Source of the DNA: Phialophora verrucosa
Lineage: Eukaryota > Ascomycota > Eurotiomycetes > Chaetothyriales > Herpotrichiellaceae
Assembly (NCBI GenBank): GCA_002099365.1
Contig: MSED01000010.1
Span: 620,001 to 684,000, forward strand
Direction: 5' to 3'
Length of the DNA: 64,000 nt
Shown piece by piece: positions 1 to 11,360 of the stretch. Made by a program: the position numbers and the translations under genes. Within the stretch, counting starts at the first letter, position 1. Each line of letters opens with the position of its first letter. The notes under the pieces were generated by a model, which made no database searches, had not been told where the DNA came from, and saw nothing but the letters and a program-made list of their open reading frames with translations.

Positions 1-2
1 CG

Positions 3-587
3 TGCCCGGATGAGGACATCGGCTCAGCGATAGGTATTGTGGGAACTTGCGGTTTCGCTGGTTCGGCTGTGGCCAGTAAGTGCGACTTCTTATTTACCTT
101 GGAGATCCCTTCCTAATGCATCACAGCTGCCATGTATGTTGCCATCTTGACTTCAAAGTCGAAAACCATCCTGCCAGCAAAGATTGAAGACGCAGCACTT
201 AGCGGAGGATTGCCAAGCTCATCCTTGGAGGCTTTGCTGCTCAACTACTCCACAAATATTACGGCTGTTCCAGGGATCACTCCTGCAATCATCCAGCGAG
301 TCGGCGATGCGGTGAAACAAGGCACCGCCGACGCATATCGGTATGGAGTTCCTCTTCAGACCTGCTCGTAGAAGCTTGGGAGTCTAATGTCATACAGATA
401 CGTTTGGTACGCTGGAACTGCATTGGGTGCATGCTCAATTATATCTTCATTCTTTGTCATCAACTACACCGAATTTATGAGCAACCAGGTGGCAAGGAAA
501 ATGACCGTGAAGGATGCGCAGGACCTCAACTCCACTGCTGAGGCTGGCAAACTTACCACGGCGGGCTCGGGTGAAAAGTCTGAGTGA
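3..587 (+). CDS. MFS transporter, TRI12-like, 3' part only
   Basis: C-terminal part of a major facilitator superfamily exporter whose 5' end lies outside the window. Exons are 3-75, 127-340 and 398-587; joining them gives a continuous frame across both introns. The first joint restores GSAVATAMYVAILTS, the conserved late transmembrane segment of TRI12-type pumps, and the second gives RYVWYAGTALGACSI, the last membrane helix. A charged cytosolic tail follows. The internal loop resembles that of the complete MFS gene at 18.2-20.5 kb, so the two are paralogues. Such pumps export small toxic or secondary compounds through the plasma membrane; the substrate here is unknown. Being at the edge of the enzyme cluster fits export or self-protection. 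Confidence 0.8.
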
Positions 588-1649
588 ATATCACAAGGAT
601 AGAGCACGCCTTGCCCAGGGGAGAGTCACGCTACCAGTGCAATCAGGGAGTCTTGAAGCTTGATGGAGCTATATTTTACCCATAGTGTTCTTAGCCCATC
701 AAGGTAGTCAAGATGCGAGCGTCTTACAAATTGAAGATCTCGCTGCCGCTGGTCAAGCTGCAGAGATCTCTGTGCATCAATGGACTTGAGAAGCCCGTAG
801 ACAGAGTATCGAGGGTGATGCTAGACAACCTATGACTTAAAATTATACAAGCTGACAGCCCTCAGGCTGGCGATGAGACACCAGCCAGAACAATGTTCCA
901 TTCTATCACCTCAAGGCCCATGTGGATCCATCTTTAATCACTGTGAATCCCCCTTGTAGCACGAAAAAGGCCCTGGGGTCAACAAGAGATCGGGTAATCC
1001 ACTAATTAAACGAGTATACCTAACATCGATTGCCTGGCCTACCCCATCGCACGAGGCTGCAGTTTTAGACGACAACTCCACACGACCGAAGGCCTTGGGA
1101 TGATAGTTTTGATGATTGCGCTACTGCGGGACACGCGACTTATCCTGACGCAAGGAACAGGAGGGCACAAGGCGTGGTAGAGGATGTAGTTCGCAGAGCC
1201 TGGCTCCCCGGGTTCTTGCACTGTGTTGGAGATGGACAGGCCCCCGGGCTAGTCAAAGCTGGACCCTTAACTGGCATGGGGGAGAATGTAGGCTGTAAAT
1301 GCTGGAAAGAGCAACTTGTGGCTGTGAGAGAGAACCGAAAGTGAAGGGGGGAGGAGGTATCAGTTGGTCCGTTTCCGGCGAATGGCGGACACCCGATAGG
1401 CTTCGGGTATGTTTTGGCTACGCAAGGAGACATACCTACAGATGGGCAGACCCCCTATTGGTTCGTGAAAATGGGCATGCCTCGCATACGTTCGGATAGT
1501 CCAGACCACACTGTTTCCACAAGGGTGTCCTGTTTCTACAGAGCTGCTACAAGCAAGAACTTCGAGGTCTCGGCCACGGGAGCTGCCAGAACTTGGAGAG
1601 AGTAACTCAAGCGTCAAGCCACATCTAGCTGTGGTAGAATCTTCTCGTC
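588..1649. other. intergenic, no gene recognised
   Basis: About 1.06 kb between the MFS 3' end and the alpha/beta hydrolase start. Only short overlapping frames on both strands (1.0-1.6 kb) without recognisable domains or plausible splice structure. It presumably holds the hydrolase promoter. Confidence 0.4.
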
Positions 1650-2797
1650 ATGTCGCGATCCGAAGCACATAGAGCACGCAACGATGCGACACGAGGGGCA
1701 TTTGCAACGCTCGAGCAAACGCATATTCTACCGCCGACGAGGACCGCGGTACCATCTCAAGCAAAAGCTCTAGACATATCGCATGCCGTCGAAGATATTC
1801 CAAATAGCAAGAATGCGAAATTACACTGGCTGGGAGATCGCACGGCCAAGAAATTGCTACTCTACTTCCATGGTGAGAAAATCAGCAAAGCGAGTGGTGG
1901 GGGTGATGAAATGGAACCGTTGCCACTGACATCTGGACTTTGAGCAAAGGTGGTGGATATGCAATGCCTCCGATCGATGGTCATGTTACGTTTCTGAAGA
2001 CTTGCATTGACCAATTTCTTGAAAGAACCAAGGAACCTCTTGTCATTGCGTTTCTGGAGTACAGTATGTTGTCATGGGCTGGAGAAATGGCGTTGAATAG
2101 TGCCCCTCTGATGTTTGTGCCGCTCAGGTATCGCACCCGCTGAGAAGTTCCCGACTCAGTTATTACAAGGGACGGAAGCCTTGCGATTCGTCTTCGGGAA
2201 GGGATTCAAGCCAGGCAATGTAGGCTTCCCCTGTCTCAAAGCTGCCACCGGCATATCAAGTGCTGATGAGAATTGCCTTAGGTGATTGTGGGAGGAGATT
2301 CCGCCGGTGGAAATCTCACTCTGGGCTTAATATCTCATCTACTACATCCCCTCGAGGGTCTGACACCATTGGCCCTCGATGAGCCGCTGGCCGGAGTCCT
2401 CCTGATATCGCCATGGGTCAGTTTCTCTGATGAATTTAAATCGTTCGGCGACAATACGCCTACGGACATCGTCAAGCCGGTGCTACTAGAGGAGATGGTC
2501 AACGCATTTATCCTTCCAAAAGACCGCAACTCTTGGTCCGAGCCATACCTGGCAGAATCATCTTGGTGGAAGGGATTCCCTGCAAAGAGTGTCTTGAACC
2601 TGTGGGGGGAAATTGAGATGCTGAGGGATCCTGTGGCAACTACAGGAAAGAGGCTTTCCGATGCTGGTGTCAACATCAAGAATGTGGAGTGCCCCCTGAA
2701 CGTGCATGTTGATTGTATCATGGATGCTGCGGCAGGGCTGGAATATGGGCTTATGGCAACTGAGATTTGGGAGTGGGTCGGCACCGTCTATTCGTGA
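1650..2797 (+). CDS. alpha/beta hydrolase, HSL (GDXG) family
   Basis: Serine esterase or lipase of the hormone-sensitive-lipase type, 314 aa in four exons (1650-1872, 1950-2063, 2128-2219, 2282-2797). Splicing rebuilds the oxyanion motif HGGGYAMP across intron 1 and joins GFKPGN to VIVGGDSAGGN across intron 3. The latter is the nucleophile elbow with Ser in GDSAGG. The likely acid is the Asp in EIEMLRDP and the base the His in the C-terminal NVHVDC. The ATG at 1650 is the first in frame, but an additional 5' exon cannot be excluded because the N-terminus is short for the family. In a cluster with BVMOs, hydrolysis of a lactone or ester is a plausible role (inference). Confidence 0.82.
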
Positions 2798-3064
2798 AAG
2801 AGCAGCTAGAATTCATTCCTAGATTATTGTAGACACCAAAGGCTTTTTCCAGATGAGCTCGCGAGCTGACTGGTAGGGAACCTACCTACTCAAGTTAAAA
2901 GCGGTATGGACCGGGAGTTGATCATCAATTCGACAATCATTTACACGTCGTTCAGCCAAACGCGATCTGTTCGGATTGGAATCTATCTGTCAAAGATTGA
3001 AGTCTCAGTGGGATTCGGTTCATCCTTCGATTTCACCCTCCGTCATCACTTTTTGATGACTCTT

Positions 3065-6000
3065 CTAAAACTTCCATTGGCGTAAGTACAAGTCCATCAA
3101 CTGTTCGTCTACTGGCGCTAGCGCTTTCAATGCTCCGCTGGCCATTTGGGCCCGGATGATTTCAAAGGGGGGCTGTTTCCAATCCTTCAGAGCTTCCAGA
3201 CCTTGCAAAAAGTCCATTAATTTGACTGCCGGCGTTTCCATGACCGCATCGTCGGTGATCGGAATGGCTTTGACCAGGTCGACCCATTCCGAAAATGAGA
3301 CTACCTTGGCTGCAAAATGTCGGTGCACTGCAGGTAAGAGAGCCTTCCAGGGAGAAGGCGTCGGATTGATCAGGTGGAAAACTTCACACCTGGACCTTGT
3401 CTGAGTGCCTTGGCGCGTTTTGATGATCTCAGAGATAACGGTGGCGGCGGTGTCCTAGAAGGAAGTTCAAGAGCGTTAGTTGACAGCGGCTGGGATATCA
3501 CATCGTAGCTTGCAACTTACCACAGGGACCCAGTCGATCGGCATATATGAAAGGCTGTCAGGAACGGCAGCTATAGCCTTGGACGTCTTGACGACTATTG
3601 GAACCCAGTCTTGCTTATTCCAATGACCTGATCCATGCGAGGGGCCTCCGATTTGTCCAACTCGGATGATCGTATTTGAAACGCCACATTGCCGTGCCGA
3701 TATGTCAAGGATACGCTCCGCAACATATTTGGAGAGTCCGTATCCTGAAGGGACAACCAACTCGGGGTTGTTCAGAGGAGTCTCAGGGCATGACGGTCCA
3801 TGTTTAGTGTCCCATCGGCCGATGGTGGACACGGAAGATATGAAGACCAAGTGCGGATGAAGAGGGCTTGCATGACTGAAGTCGACAAGTCTCCTGACTC
3901 CGCTAATATGTGTATGTTCGAAGGATTCCAACGGGTGGTTGAAGTCAACTTTCCAGGCGTTGTGGATGACAAGATTCACGTTGAGGCTTAGTTCGTTGTA
4001 TTGGTTCTCATTGAGACTGAAGGTGTCTTTGCCGAATTGAGCTTGCCAGAAAGTAACCTTTGATTGAGCGGCCGGAGAAAAGTCAAGGCCTCTCTGTTCG
4101 AAAGACTCCTTGGTTCGAGACTGGGCATCTGAAGATCGGTTGAGACAATACACATGCGTCACGTCTGGATCTCGTACGAGCCGATCCAGTATGTAGGTCC
4201 CCAGGTAACCGGTGCTGCCAGTTAAAATAACAGCATAGTTGGAGGGCGGTTTTAGAGCGTCGTCGTTGAGAGAGGAAGGAAGATTAGTGGTGAATTTCTT
4301 TACCAAATTGTCCAATGCTTCTTCCATGCCTCTGGTTGGTTCATGAGTGGCATGGTTGATCCCATTCACATTCTCGCCGCCATGTGTGAGCTGATAAATT
4401 AACCGGGCAATTTTGTCAACTGTCGGGGTTTTATAGAGCCGGGCAGGCGTGACTGCATCTCCATTACAGCCATCAAGACGGTCAATGGCGCCCTGGAAGG
4501 TTTTTGCAAGCCGAAGTGTCTGTAGGGAATCGAGGCCTGACGAGAACAAGTCAGATGTAGCTGAAACCTCAACGTCCGGCATTGATTCTGCGACGACTTG
4601 GAGAACAAAGTCGGTGATTTGCTCTAGGCGCGGGTTTTCGGGCAGGCTTGGACCATTGAGAACTTCTCCTCGTGCGTAGAGGTCGTCGATCTTCGCAGCA
4701 TAGTCTTCCGCCACTGCTCTTCGCTGAATCGTTCCTTTGGGCGTCACTCTGAAGGGCAGTTCTTGGGACGCAATGCCAATGTGCGATTTCATGACTTTAC
4801 CGTGGGTTGGTAGCAGCTTATTGCCTTCTTCAACGTACGGCCAGATATGATCAATGAATGCCTCTTCAGTTTGTTGGTCGTCCCAGGTGGCCCAGTTTGG
4901 TTCAATCAAAAGTGATGACTGAAACCTGGCCTGACCGATGACGAGCGCCTTCTTGACACTGAGGTGTTCTTCGACATGCTTTTCCAGGATGATAGGGTTG
5001 AACTTTTCTCCATTACTGAGGACAATAACGTCATCCTTGCGACCGTTATAGAGCCAGAGACCATCTTTGGTGGGGTGTTTTGTGAACAAATCGTTCGTCC
5101 GGTACTGTTGAAGCTCCGGGAAACTATGAAATACTGCATGGAGATTGTTTTCCCGTCTTCTGACTATCACGGCCTCGAACAAACCCTCGTCGACCGGATC
5201 CATTTCTAGGCCGTATGCAGGATGCCATTCGAGGTATTTATAATCGTCCTTAGATTGCGGTATCAAACAAGCCACGACGCCGATCTCGCTAGTCCCATAA
5301 ACGGTGGTGAGTCTAGTAAGCTGTGAAACACGAACCGCCACTTGTTGGGAGAGTGGTGCACCACCGGAAATAGTTGTTCGCAGATGTGAAAGTGCCAACT
5401 TGCCATCTTCTGAGCGGCTCAGCTCCTCGATCAGTGAAGGCGGAAGAATGGCTATAGTAGGTTTGGTGGCAACAAGGACATCACTGAGTAGTTCTGCCGT
5501 CATAGGCCGATCAGGAGCGATGACCACGGGAATACCGTGGAAGAGAGATTCTTGGAACATGTACAGGCCCATGAGGTGGAAAAGCGGATTGACGCACAAA
5601 GATCGCTCATCGGACGCCATGACAGTCCAGACTGCTCGGCGACCGTCCTCTGTCGGTGGAATGAGAGAGAACCTGTCTTGAACAGCAATGTAGCCATTCG
5701 TCATGGGAACAAGCTTTGGTAGCCCTGTAGAGCCGGAACTGTGGATGATGATGGCTTGATCATTTTCGGCTTCATCAAAGGACTTCGTGAACGGGTACCA
5801 CTTTGTCTGCCCTGACAATATCTCTACCAATGACGGGAGTTGCCAGAACCGAACATCTTTGGCATGCTCTTCTATTTCATGCGCCTTTGGTTTTCGTTCC
5901 AAACTGTACAAGAAGGTTTTACAGCCAGTCTCTTTGAGCAAGTGAAGATGCCCCTCGAGAGAGTTTCGAGGAGAAGGGAGCAGAGACTTTTTTTTGTCAG

Positions 6001-6358
6001 GAAAAGCCGTACGTACGTAGAGGATTTTGAAGGGTAGCACAGCTCAACTCACCGCGTGGCCTGTCTTGATACTTGCTATTGTTAAAATGGCGTACCTCAG
6101 GTCATTGTTGCCCATATAGGCCAAAACCTCACATGTCGTGCTCCTCCCAACCGTTTTCTCAATCCACCAAGAGGTCCAATCGACTGCCTGTGCCAGCTGC
6201 CTGAAATTCAAGTCCACCCATCCATGCTGGTAGTCATCACCACCACCTTCATGGTACGTGGCGAATATCTTCTGTGGAGATTCTTGGCCCAGATGATCGA
6301 CAACTTGAGGCAAAAGCCTCTTGCCGATTTGCTGATCAGAAGCTGCAAACTCTCCCAT
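3065..6358 (-). CDS. NRPS-like adenylation-thiolation-reductase (carboxylic acid reductase type)
   Basis: Single-module NRPS-like enzyme of 1053 aa in three exons (6358-6053, 5986-3521, 3454-3065). Domains in order: adenylation (SSGSTGLPK near residues 185-193; YGTSEIGVV; GRKDDVIVLSNGEK), a phosphopantetheine carrier with GLDSLQ near residue 586, and a terminal NAD(P)-dependent thioester reductase (TGSTGYLGTYI near 692; active-site GYGLSKYVAE near 850). There is no condensation domain, so it should activate one carboxylic acid, load it on its carrier and release it as aldehyde, as in fungal aryl-acid and L-aminoadipate-type reductases. The substrate cannot be read from the sequence. It is head-to-head with the SDR at 6849, sharing a 490-bp promoter. 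All domain motifs look intact. Confidence 0.93.
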
Positions 6359-6848
6359 CTTCCAAAAGCTTAGCGGCGGACTAATTTGGAGATTCGGGTC
6401 ATTGTGGTTGAGTGGACTGACAAAGAGTGACCTATGTTGATATCTGGAATGTCTGAATGGCGTGAAGCTAGGGCAGGACTCCTTTCAGAACCAGGTCTGG
6501 GCCCGAAGAAATCATGGTTGCAGTGGTTTAGACCCCGGGAAGCCTGAAACCATTCTCAGGTGGCTAAAGGTCTCCGGAATGCTAAACTGTCAACGCCGAG
6601 AGCGGCATTCTGCGGCAGCGTTATTGCTTTCCAGGTAAGTTTAGCGGTCCGAAGTTTAAGGCAGAGTCGCCTAAGGGACACCAAAATGAGTTCCCCAGTA
6701 AGTTCCCGCGGGTGTCCAGCGTCCCTAATCTCTGTGATTGACTAACTAGGGGGTGAATCCAAGCACGCCCTCCATGAACACTAATGTTGGCCTTGCTCAA
6801 CGATTTAGGTGTTTGTGAATTTGGTTCACACTCTTCCAGGCCAGCATA
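6359..6848. promoter_or_regulatory. shared divergent promoter, NRPS-like/SDR 1
   Basis: A 490-bp region between two oppositely oriented start codons. It contains TCTCCGGA at 6571-6578 and several CGG/CCG triplets, the half-site type bound by Zn2Cys6 regulators. No coding signal. The regulatory role is inferred from gene arrangement. Confidence 0.45.
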
Positions 6849-8056
6849 ATGACCCTTGGACTTATTGGGTAGGTGTACGAGTTTCATTCAAGGTGCTCTT
6901 ATGGTGCCATGCAGAACTGACTCTCATTGAAATAGAGTGGCATTTGTCACTGGAGCTGGTGGAGACATTGGAAGAGCCTGTGTCGAGCAGCTCGTTCGCG
7001 ACGGTTGCAAGCGGCTTGTTACAACAGATCTTCGAGACGACACCCTCACCACCACGGTGAAAACCGCCGAAGAAATCGACCCTGAGGCATCCATCGTTGC
7101 TGAGAGTGGTGATATCAGCAATGAAGAGACTGTTATCGCCTTGTCAAGCTTGCAGCATCTAAATTTGGTAGACTGGACTATGCAATCAACTCAGCAGGTA
7201 AGGAATTCAGCCATGATCTGTCTAGAACTTTTGATTCACGTTCAGTGGGTTGGCAGGCATAATCGGAAAACAGAACGAAATACCCCGTCTCGATCTTGCC
7301 GACTACAACATTATTGAGAGCATCAATGCCCGTGCTGTCTGGTTGTGTGAGCGAGCTGAGATTGCCCAGATGCTAACACAAGAGCCGCTACCAACCCAGT
7401 AAGTTGGACATGTCACTAAGGTATATGGATCCAGGCTCATTCGCAACCTCTAGCGATGGCCGTCCCCGGAACAAAGGTGCCATTGTCAATATTGCGTCGA
7501 TCTGTGGTTTGGTAGGATTTCCGAATTCAACACCATACGCATTGTCAAAACACGGTATGCACGACCACGAAAGACGGTGAGATGAATTACTAATCGACGA
7601 GTACAGCGGTGCTCGGCCTCGTCAAAGCCGATTCTACCACCTTTGCAAAGCAAGGGATACGAGTCAATGGGCTCTGCCCAGGGTGAGTCCACTGTGACTA
7701 CGGGAAAGAAAAGGGGGCATTTCGAACAGTGGCTCACATTTTGACGCCTGGTTTAGGATCATCGACACTGGGCTGATAAGCCTGCAAGTGCGAGAATTCA
7801 CGATGAGGTATTGCCAAACATTCACTCCCATCGGTCGACTGGGAACTCCCCAAGAGGTGGCGGACGTCGCGGCATTTTTACGTATGTGGATTCCAACCAC
7901 TTCACTACGATTAAAATTCCTAACAAAGCCACAATGTAGTTTCAAGCAGAGCAACGTACATCTCTGGTGCATCAATCACTGTGGGCGATGTGATACCTTT
8001 GTTTTGAAAGCGACTCTAACATCAGCCAGGTTGATGGGGGACACACGGCTCAGTAA
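6849..8056 (+). pseudogene. short-chain dehydrogenase/reductase 1, one-base frameshift
   Basis: Eight-exon SDR (6849-6868, 6936-7197, 7257-7398, 7454-7554, 7607-7682, 7757-7881, 7940-7980, 8030-8056). Joined, the exons give 794 nt, one short of the 795 needed for 264 aa. The missing base is near 7141: before it the frame reads VAFVTGAGGDIGRA (cofactor motif), after it the +1 frame reads KLAASKFGRLDYAINSAG. Downstream all splice junctions work, giving SICGLVGFPNSTPYALSK (Ser-Tyr-Lys catalytic triad), RVNGLCPG and the terminal VDGGHTAQ. It is either a recent one-base deletion in a GG pair or a sequencing error. If functional it would be a typical NAD(P)H alcohol/ketone oxidoreductase. Confidence 0.8.
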
Positions 8057-8921
8057 CGGAGATTCGAGGAAGGCCTTCAATCCCAACATTTCTATGTTCC
8101 CGAGTATTGAGCTTGGAGTGGACCGAGTCGAGGTGGGAGGCCACCCTGAGTTCTGAGACCTAGACCCATCGATGGCTGAAAGTAATTTACTTTATTGGGT
8201 CGGGAATGTTATCAGGGGTGAAGAAGAGGTAATGAGAATGGACCAGGGGAAGGGCGGATGTGGAAGTCCCGGAAGTCCCATTTCCCGGCAGCATATGTTG
8301 GTCTAGAGCCCAAGTGTTCATAGAGCCAGACTCTTGAATCTTAGTAGGATCGAACAAAGTGAGAGGTTTTCGGAGGAGTACACCCGAAGATAGCCTATCC
8401 ATTTCCTGGGAGCCGATCACCGAGTCGGTGTCAGAATTCCTCGGCCACCCGAAATTTAGCCGGTTTAAGAAATAGACTATATATGTACATAGCATATCAG
8501 GAGAGGAATTCATCCCGAACTTACGTCAGCAAGGCTTTACTGGTGCTATTTAGAGTTGAAGTTAGGCACCATTTAGGGGCGGAGGCCCACATTTCTAGCC
8601 TCTGGGGATCGAGGAATCCCCACTTTAAGGGGCCCCGTATAGTCACTAGCTACCTTAGTCACATAGAGATGCCCCTGCTCAAGCCGACAAGTTGGCGTCG
8701 GCTTTCTTTCGACATTTGAGTGCTCTTTTTTATCTTTTCTCACACACTTTCCTACACAATTTTCTTCGATTCTCCGGCGCACTAAGGGCCCTGAGGTTTC
8801 CAATCGACGGCAACTGTTCATCTCACTGGATCAACCCAGGCCGACCAAGATGCCCAAGGACTGGTTGACAGCCAGAGGTCGATTGGAACTGCTAGGTCCG
8901 GCCAAACAGTCCAATGGCCGT
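8057..8921. other. 865-bp gap between convergent genes
   Basis: Lies between the 3' ends of SDR 1 and SDR 2. No gene recognised. It contains inverted repeats: GGGGAT/ATCCCC arms at 8604-8621, the palindrome GGGGCCCC at 8629-8636 and a longer hairpin at 8681-8704, plus TCTCCGGC at 8771-8778. Confidence 0.4.
8681..8704. repeat. perfect 8-bp inverted repeat (hairpin)
   Basis: Arms AAGCCGAC (8681-8688) and GTCGGCTT (8697-8704) around an 8-nt loop, in the tail-to-tail gap of two SDR genes. Could be a CCG...CGG protein site, an mRNA 3'-end structure or chance. Confidence 0.5.
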
Positions 8922-9788
8922 TTATTGGTAGCCACCATCAACATTGACGACCTAGACCCGGGCAGTTAGTAATGAATTCATGGCCAGCGTAATACGAATA
9001 GCTACCGAAGATGTGATGTATCTTGCTTCATCGCTGAGCAAGAACACTAGGACTCGCGTGATGTCTTCAGGCTCGGCCATTCTTCCCAAACAAATGTCCC
9101 CCAAGAATCTCTTTTCAAGGTCTTCTTTGGTTGCGATGCTTCGAGTCAGTGCTGTGTGAACGAAACCTCTGGAAATCCGAATCAGTAACAATGGTCCTCA
9201 AATTGAGGCATACGCAGGAGAGGAATCTCACGGAGCGACTGCATTGACTCTGATGCCGCGAGGCCCGACTTCTTGAGCGACGCTCTTGGTCAATCCTATC
9301 ACCCCCCATTTGCTTGTGCAGTAGGCTGTAGTATAGGCATTTCCCATCTGACCCGAGATGCTAGCTGCATTGACAATTGATCCAGGACCCTTCATATAGC
9401 GCAGCTCGGAGATGATGGAATTCTTGACCCCGTCGAGATTGACGCCCAACAGGCTGTCCCAGTCATTGTCCGTCATCTTATCGAGCGCGTGGGATGCCAC
9501 GTATCCAGCCATATTGGCTGCTCCGTCAAGGCGGCCGAATTTCTCAACAACAGTCCGAACACTGTCGTCGACTGCTTTGCTGTCTTTGACATCGCAAACA
9601 AGCGCAATAGCCTGGCCACCCGCTTTTTCGACCTGCTCGAGTGTCTGTCTTGGTTCGTCGCGATCTAGAAGGCCGACATGAGCACCTTGTCCAGCTAACC
9701 TCACCGCGAGATCCTGGCCCATGCCGGCTGCAGCTCCCGTAACCACGAAAACCTTGCCTTTCAAATCTGCGTATGACATGGCGTCCAA
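8922..9788 (-). CDS. short-chain dehydrogenase/reductase 2
   Basis: Classical SDR of 249 aa, three exons (9788-9232, 9168-9006, 8951-8922). The Rossmann motif is VTGAAAGMGQ near residue 19; NMAGYVASH corresponds to the NAG motif; the catalytic segment is SISGQMGNAYTTAYCTSK (Ser, Tyr, Lys). Intron 1 splits the conserved VAPG, the same place as in SDRs 3 and 4. The last exon is only ten codons and supplies the usual C-terminal VDGG; without this intron the protein would end in an unrelated tail, so the spliced form is preferred. Catalyses an NAD(P)-dependent alcohol/ketone step; substrate unknown. Divergent from SDR 3. Confidence 0.87.
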
Positions 9789-10329
9789 ATCTATTAGAGT
9801 CTCTTGGTTAGAAAAGGGAGCTGGCTCTCTTAGTACAGGCTCTATTGAAACGCTGTTTGCCGTAAGAAGTACTTGAGCCTGATCTTGACTTATTTAACAG
9901 CTGAGGTGAAAGATCCAAGGCTAGGTCACAATGGCCGGTTCCTCTACAATAAACCTTCGCCTGTGAATTGAAGTGACCATATATCATCCTCACCGGGAGC
10001 GTCGCACAACAATAGGCATGTTTTCTTCCACCAATGCCTGTCGACATTAGTCAGAGAATAACACATTGTATCCGAGGAATCTCCATCCTTGGCGGAAATG
10101 GGCCATTTGGCGCAAGCCAATCGCTCATGTTCTCCCCTAAGAGCCGACCCCAGGGGCATAGCCTCTTCAACTTCCGTAGCCATTCGGAGACTAACAACCA
10201 TACAAATCCCCCAGTCTCTCGGTCTCTCCTCCGGTTGGGTGAAACATATGTTGCTTGCTTGCATCCTGATCGCCTTGGGTCGCTGCAGTCTTCTTTTTTC
10301 CCTTCCTTTTTGACGCTGGAGCAGCTCAA
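9789..10329. promoter_or_regulatory. shared divergent promoter, SDR 2/SDR 3
   Basis: A 541-bp region between two divergent start codons. Overlapping short frames on both strands show no domain. Function inferred from arrangement. Confidence 0.4.
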
Positions 10330-11163
10330 ATGGCGTCTTTGGCTGGCAAGGTCATCGCGTTAACGGGGGCTGCATCTGGAATCGGGGCAGCAACGGCGAA
10401 ACTCCTAGCTTCTCGAGGTGCGATATTAGCCATTGCAGACGTCAACAAACAGGGGCTGGACAAAGTAGTAGCATCATTGCAAAGTGATGGCGCCAAAAGC
10501 CTGACTGCCACGGCCGTGGATATTCGGGATCGTGAGCAGGTTAGAAAATGGCTCAGGACAACAACGGCTGAGCTCGGCCAGCTGGACGGTGCTGCCAACA
10601 TCGCTGGAGTGGCGGGCAAAAACCAGAACATACACCATATCTGGGAGTTATCGACCGAGGAGTACGATTTCATTATGGACATCAACGCCAAGGGCCTTTT
10701 CCATTGTCTAGCGGAGCAGTTAGTTGATGGGATCATGAAGGACGGATCCAGTATCGTAGGCGTGTCGAGTTTCTGCGGGCTCAGGGCAACCCCTCGAAGT
10801 GCCGCATACGTTGCCAGTAAGCACGCTGCGGTCGGATTGATCAAGTCAGCTGCAATCGAGGCCGGATCGAGAAACATCAGAGTGAATGGAATCGCGCCGT
10901 AAGTTCAAGTCGCACCTCTCTTATAATTGAAGAGACCAGGGACTAACATTCAAATTTGAAAAATAAACAGTGGAATAGTCAACACACCAATGCTATCAGC
11001 AGCACTGGAGAGCAAAGCGGCGAAGCCTCAGGATGCCTTCACTCCGATTGCTCGAAACGCTGAGCCGATTGAGATCGCGTATACACTCAACTTTCTACTG
11101 GGAGATGAGAGCAAGTTTACCACTGGGGCAATTTATGGTGTTGATGGAGGGTGGAACACCTAA
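10330..11163 (+). CDS. short-chain dehydrogenase/reductase 3
   Basis: Classical SDR of 253 aa in two exons (10330-10898, 10971-11163). Cofactor motif LTGAASGIGAAT near residue 11, ANIAG at the NNAG position, catalytic Ser-Tyr-Lys in SSFCGLRATPRSAAYVASK, C-terminal GVDGGWNT. The intron falls within VAPG-type sequence (GIAP/GIV). It is clearly a paralogue of the convergent SDR 4: first exons of both are exactly 569 nt and the reading can be aligned along its length. Role: oxidation or reduction of a hydroxyl/keto group in the cluster pathway; substrate unknown. Confidence 0.88.
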
Positions 11164-11360
11164 GAAATTCCATTCCAACCCGGTTTTAAGGGTGCCAGAT
11201 GAGGAAAACAAGAGACGTTGTCATGTCAATGTACGCAATAGAAGATTCGTTTCAAAGGCAAGGTCTACCTGATGTGTATGCTTCTCGCAGTTATGACAGA
11301 TGCCGGTCGGCAAGACAAAAGCTGAAGCTCCAGTAGCAGCCATGAATGTAGACGTTGAAC

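Noticed and set aside
1039..1617. Several overlapping frames of 60-100 codons
   Set aside because: They overlap on both strands, carry no domains and have no splice partners.
8681..8704. Hairpin followed by pyrimidine-rich bases as a bacterial-type terminator
   Set aside because: The genome is eukaryotic with spliced nuclear genes; intrinsic terminators are not expected.
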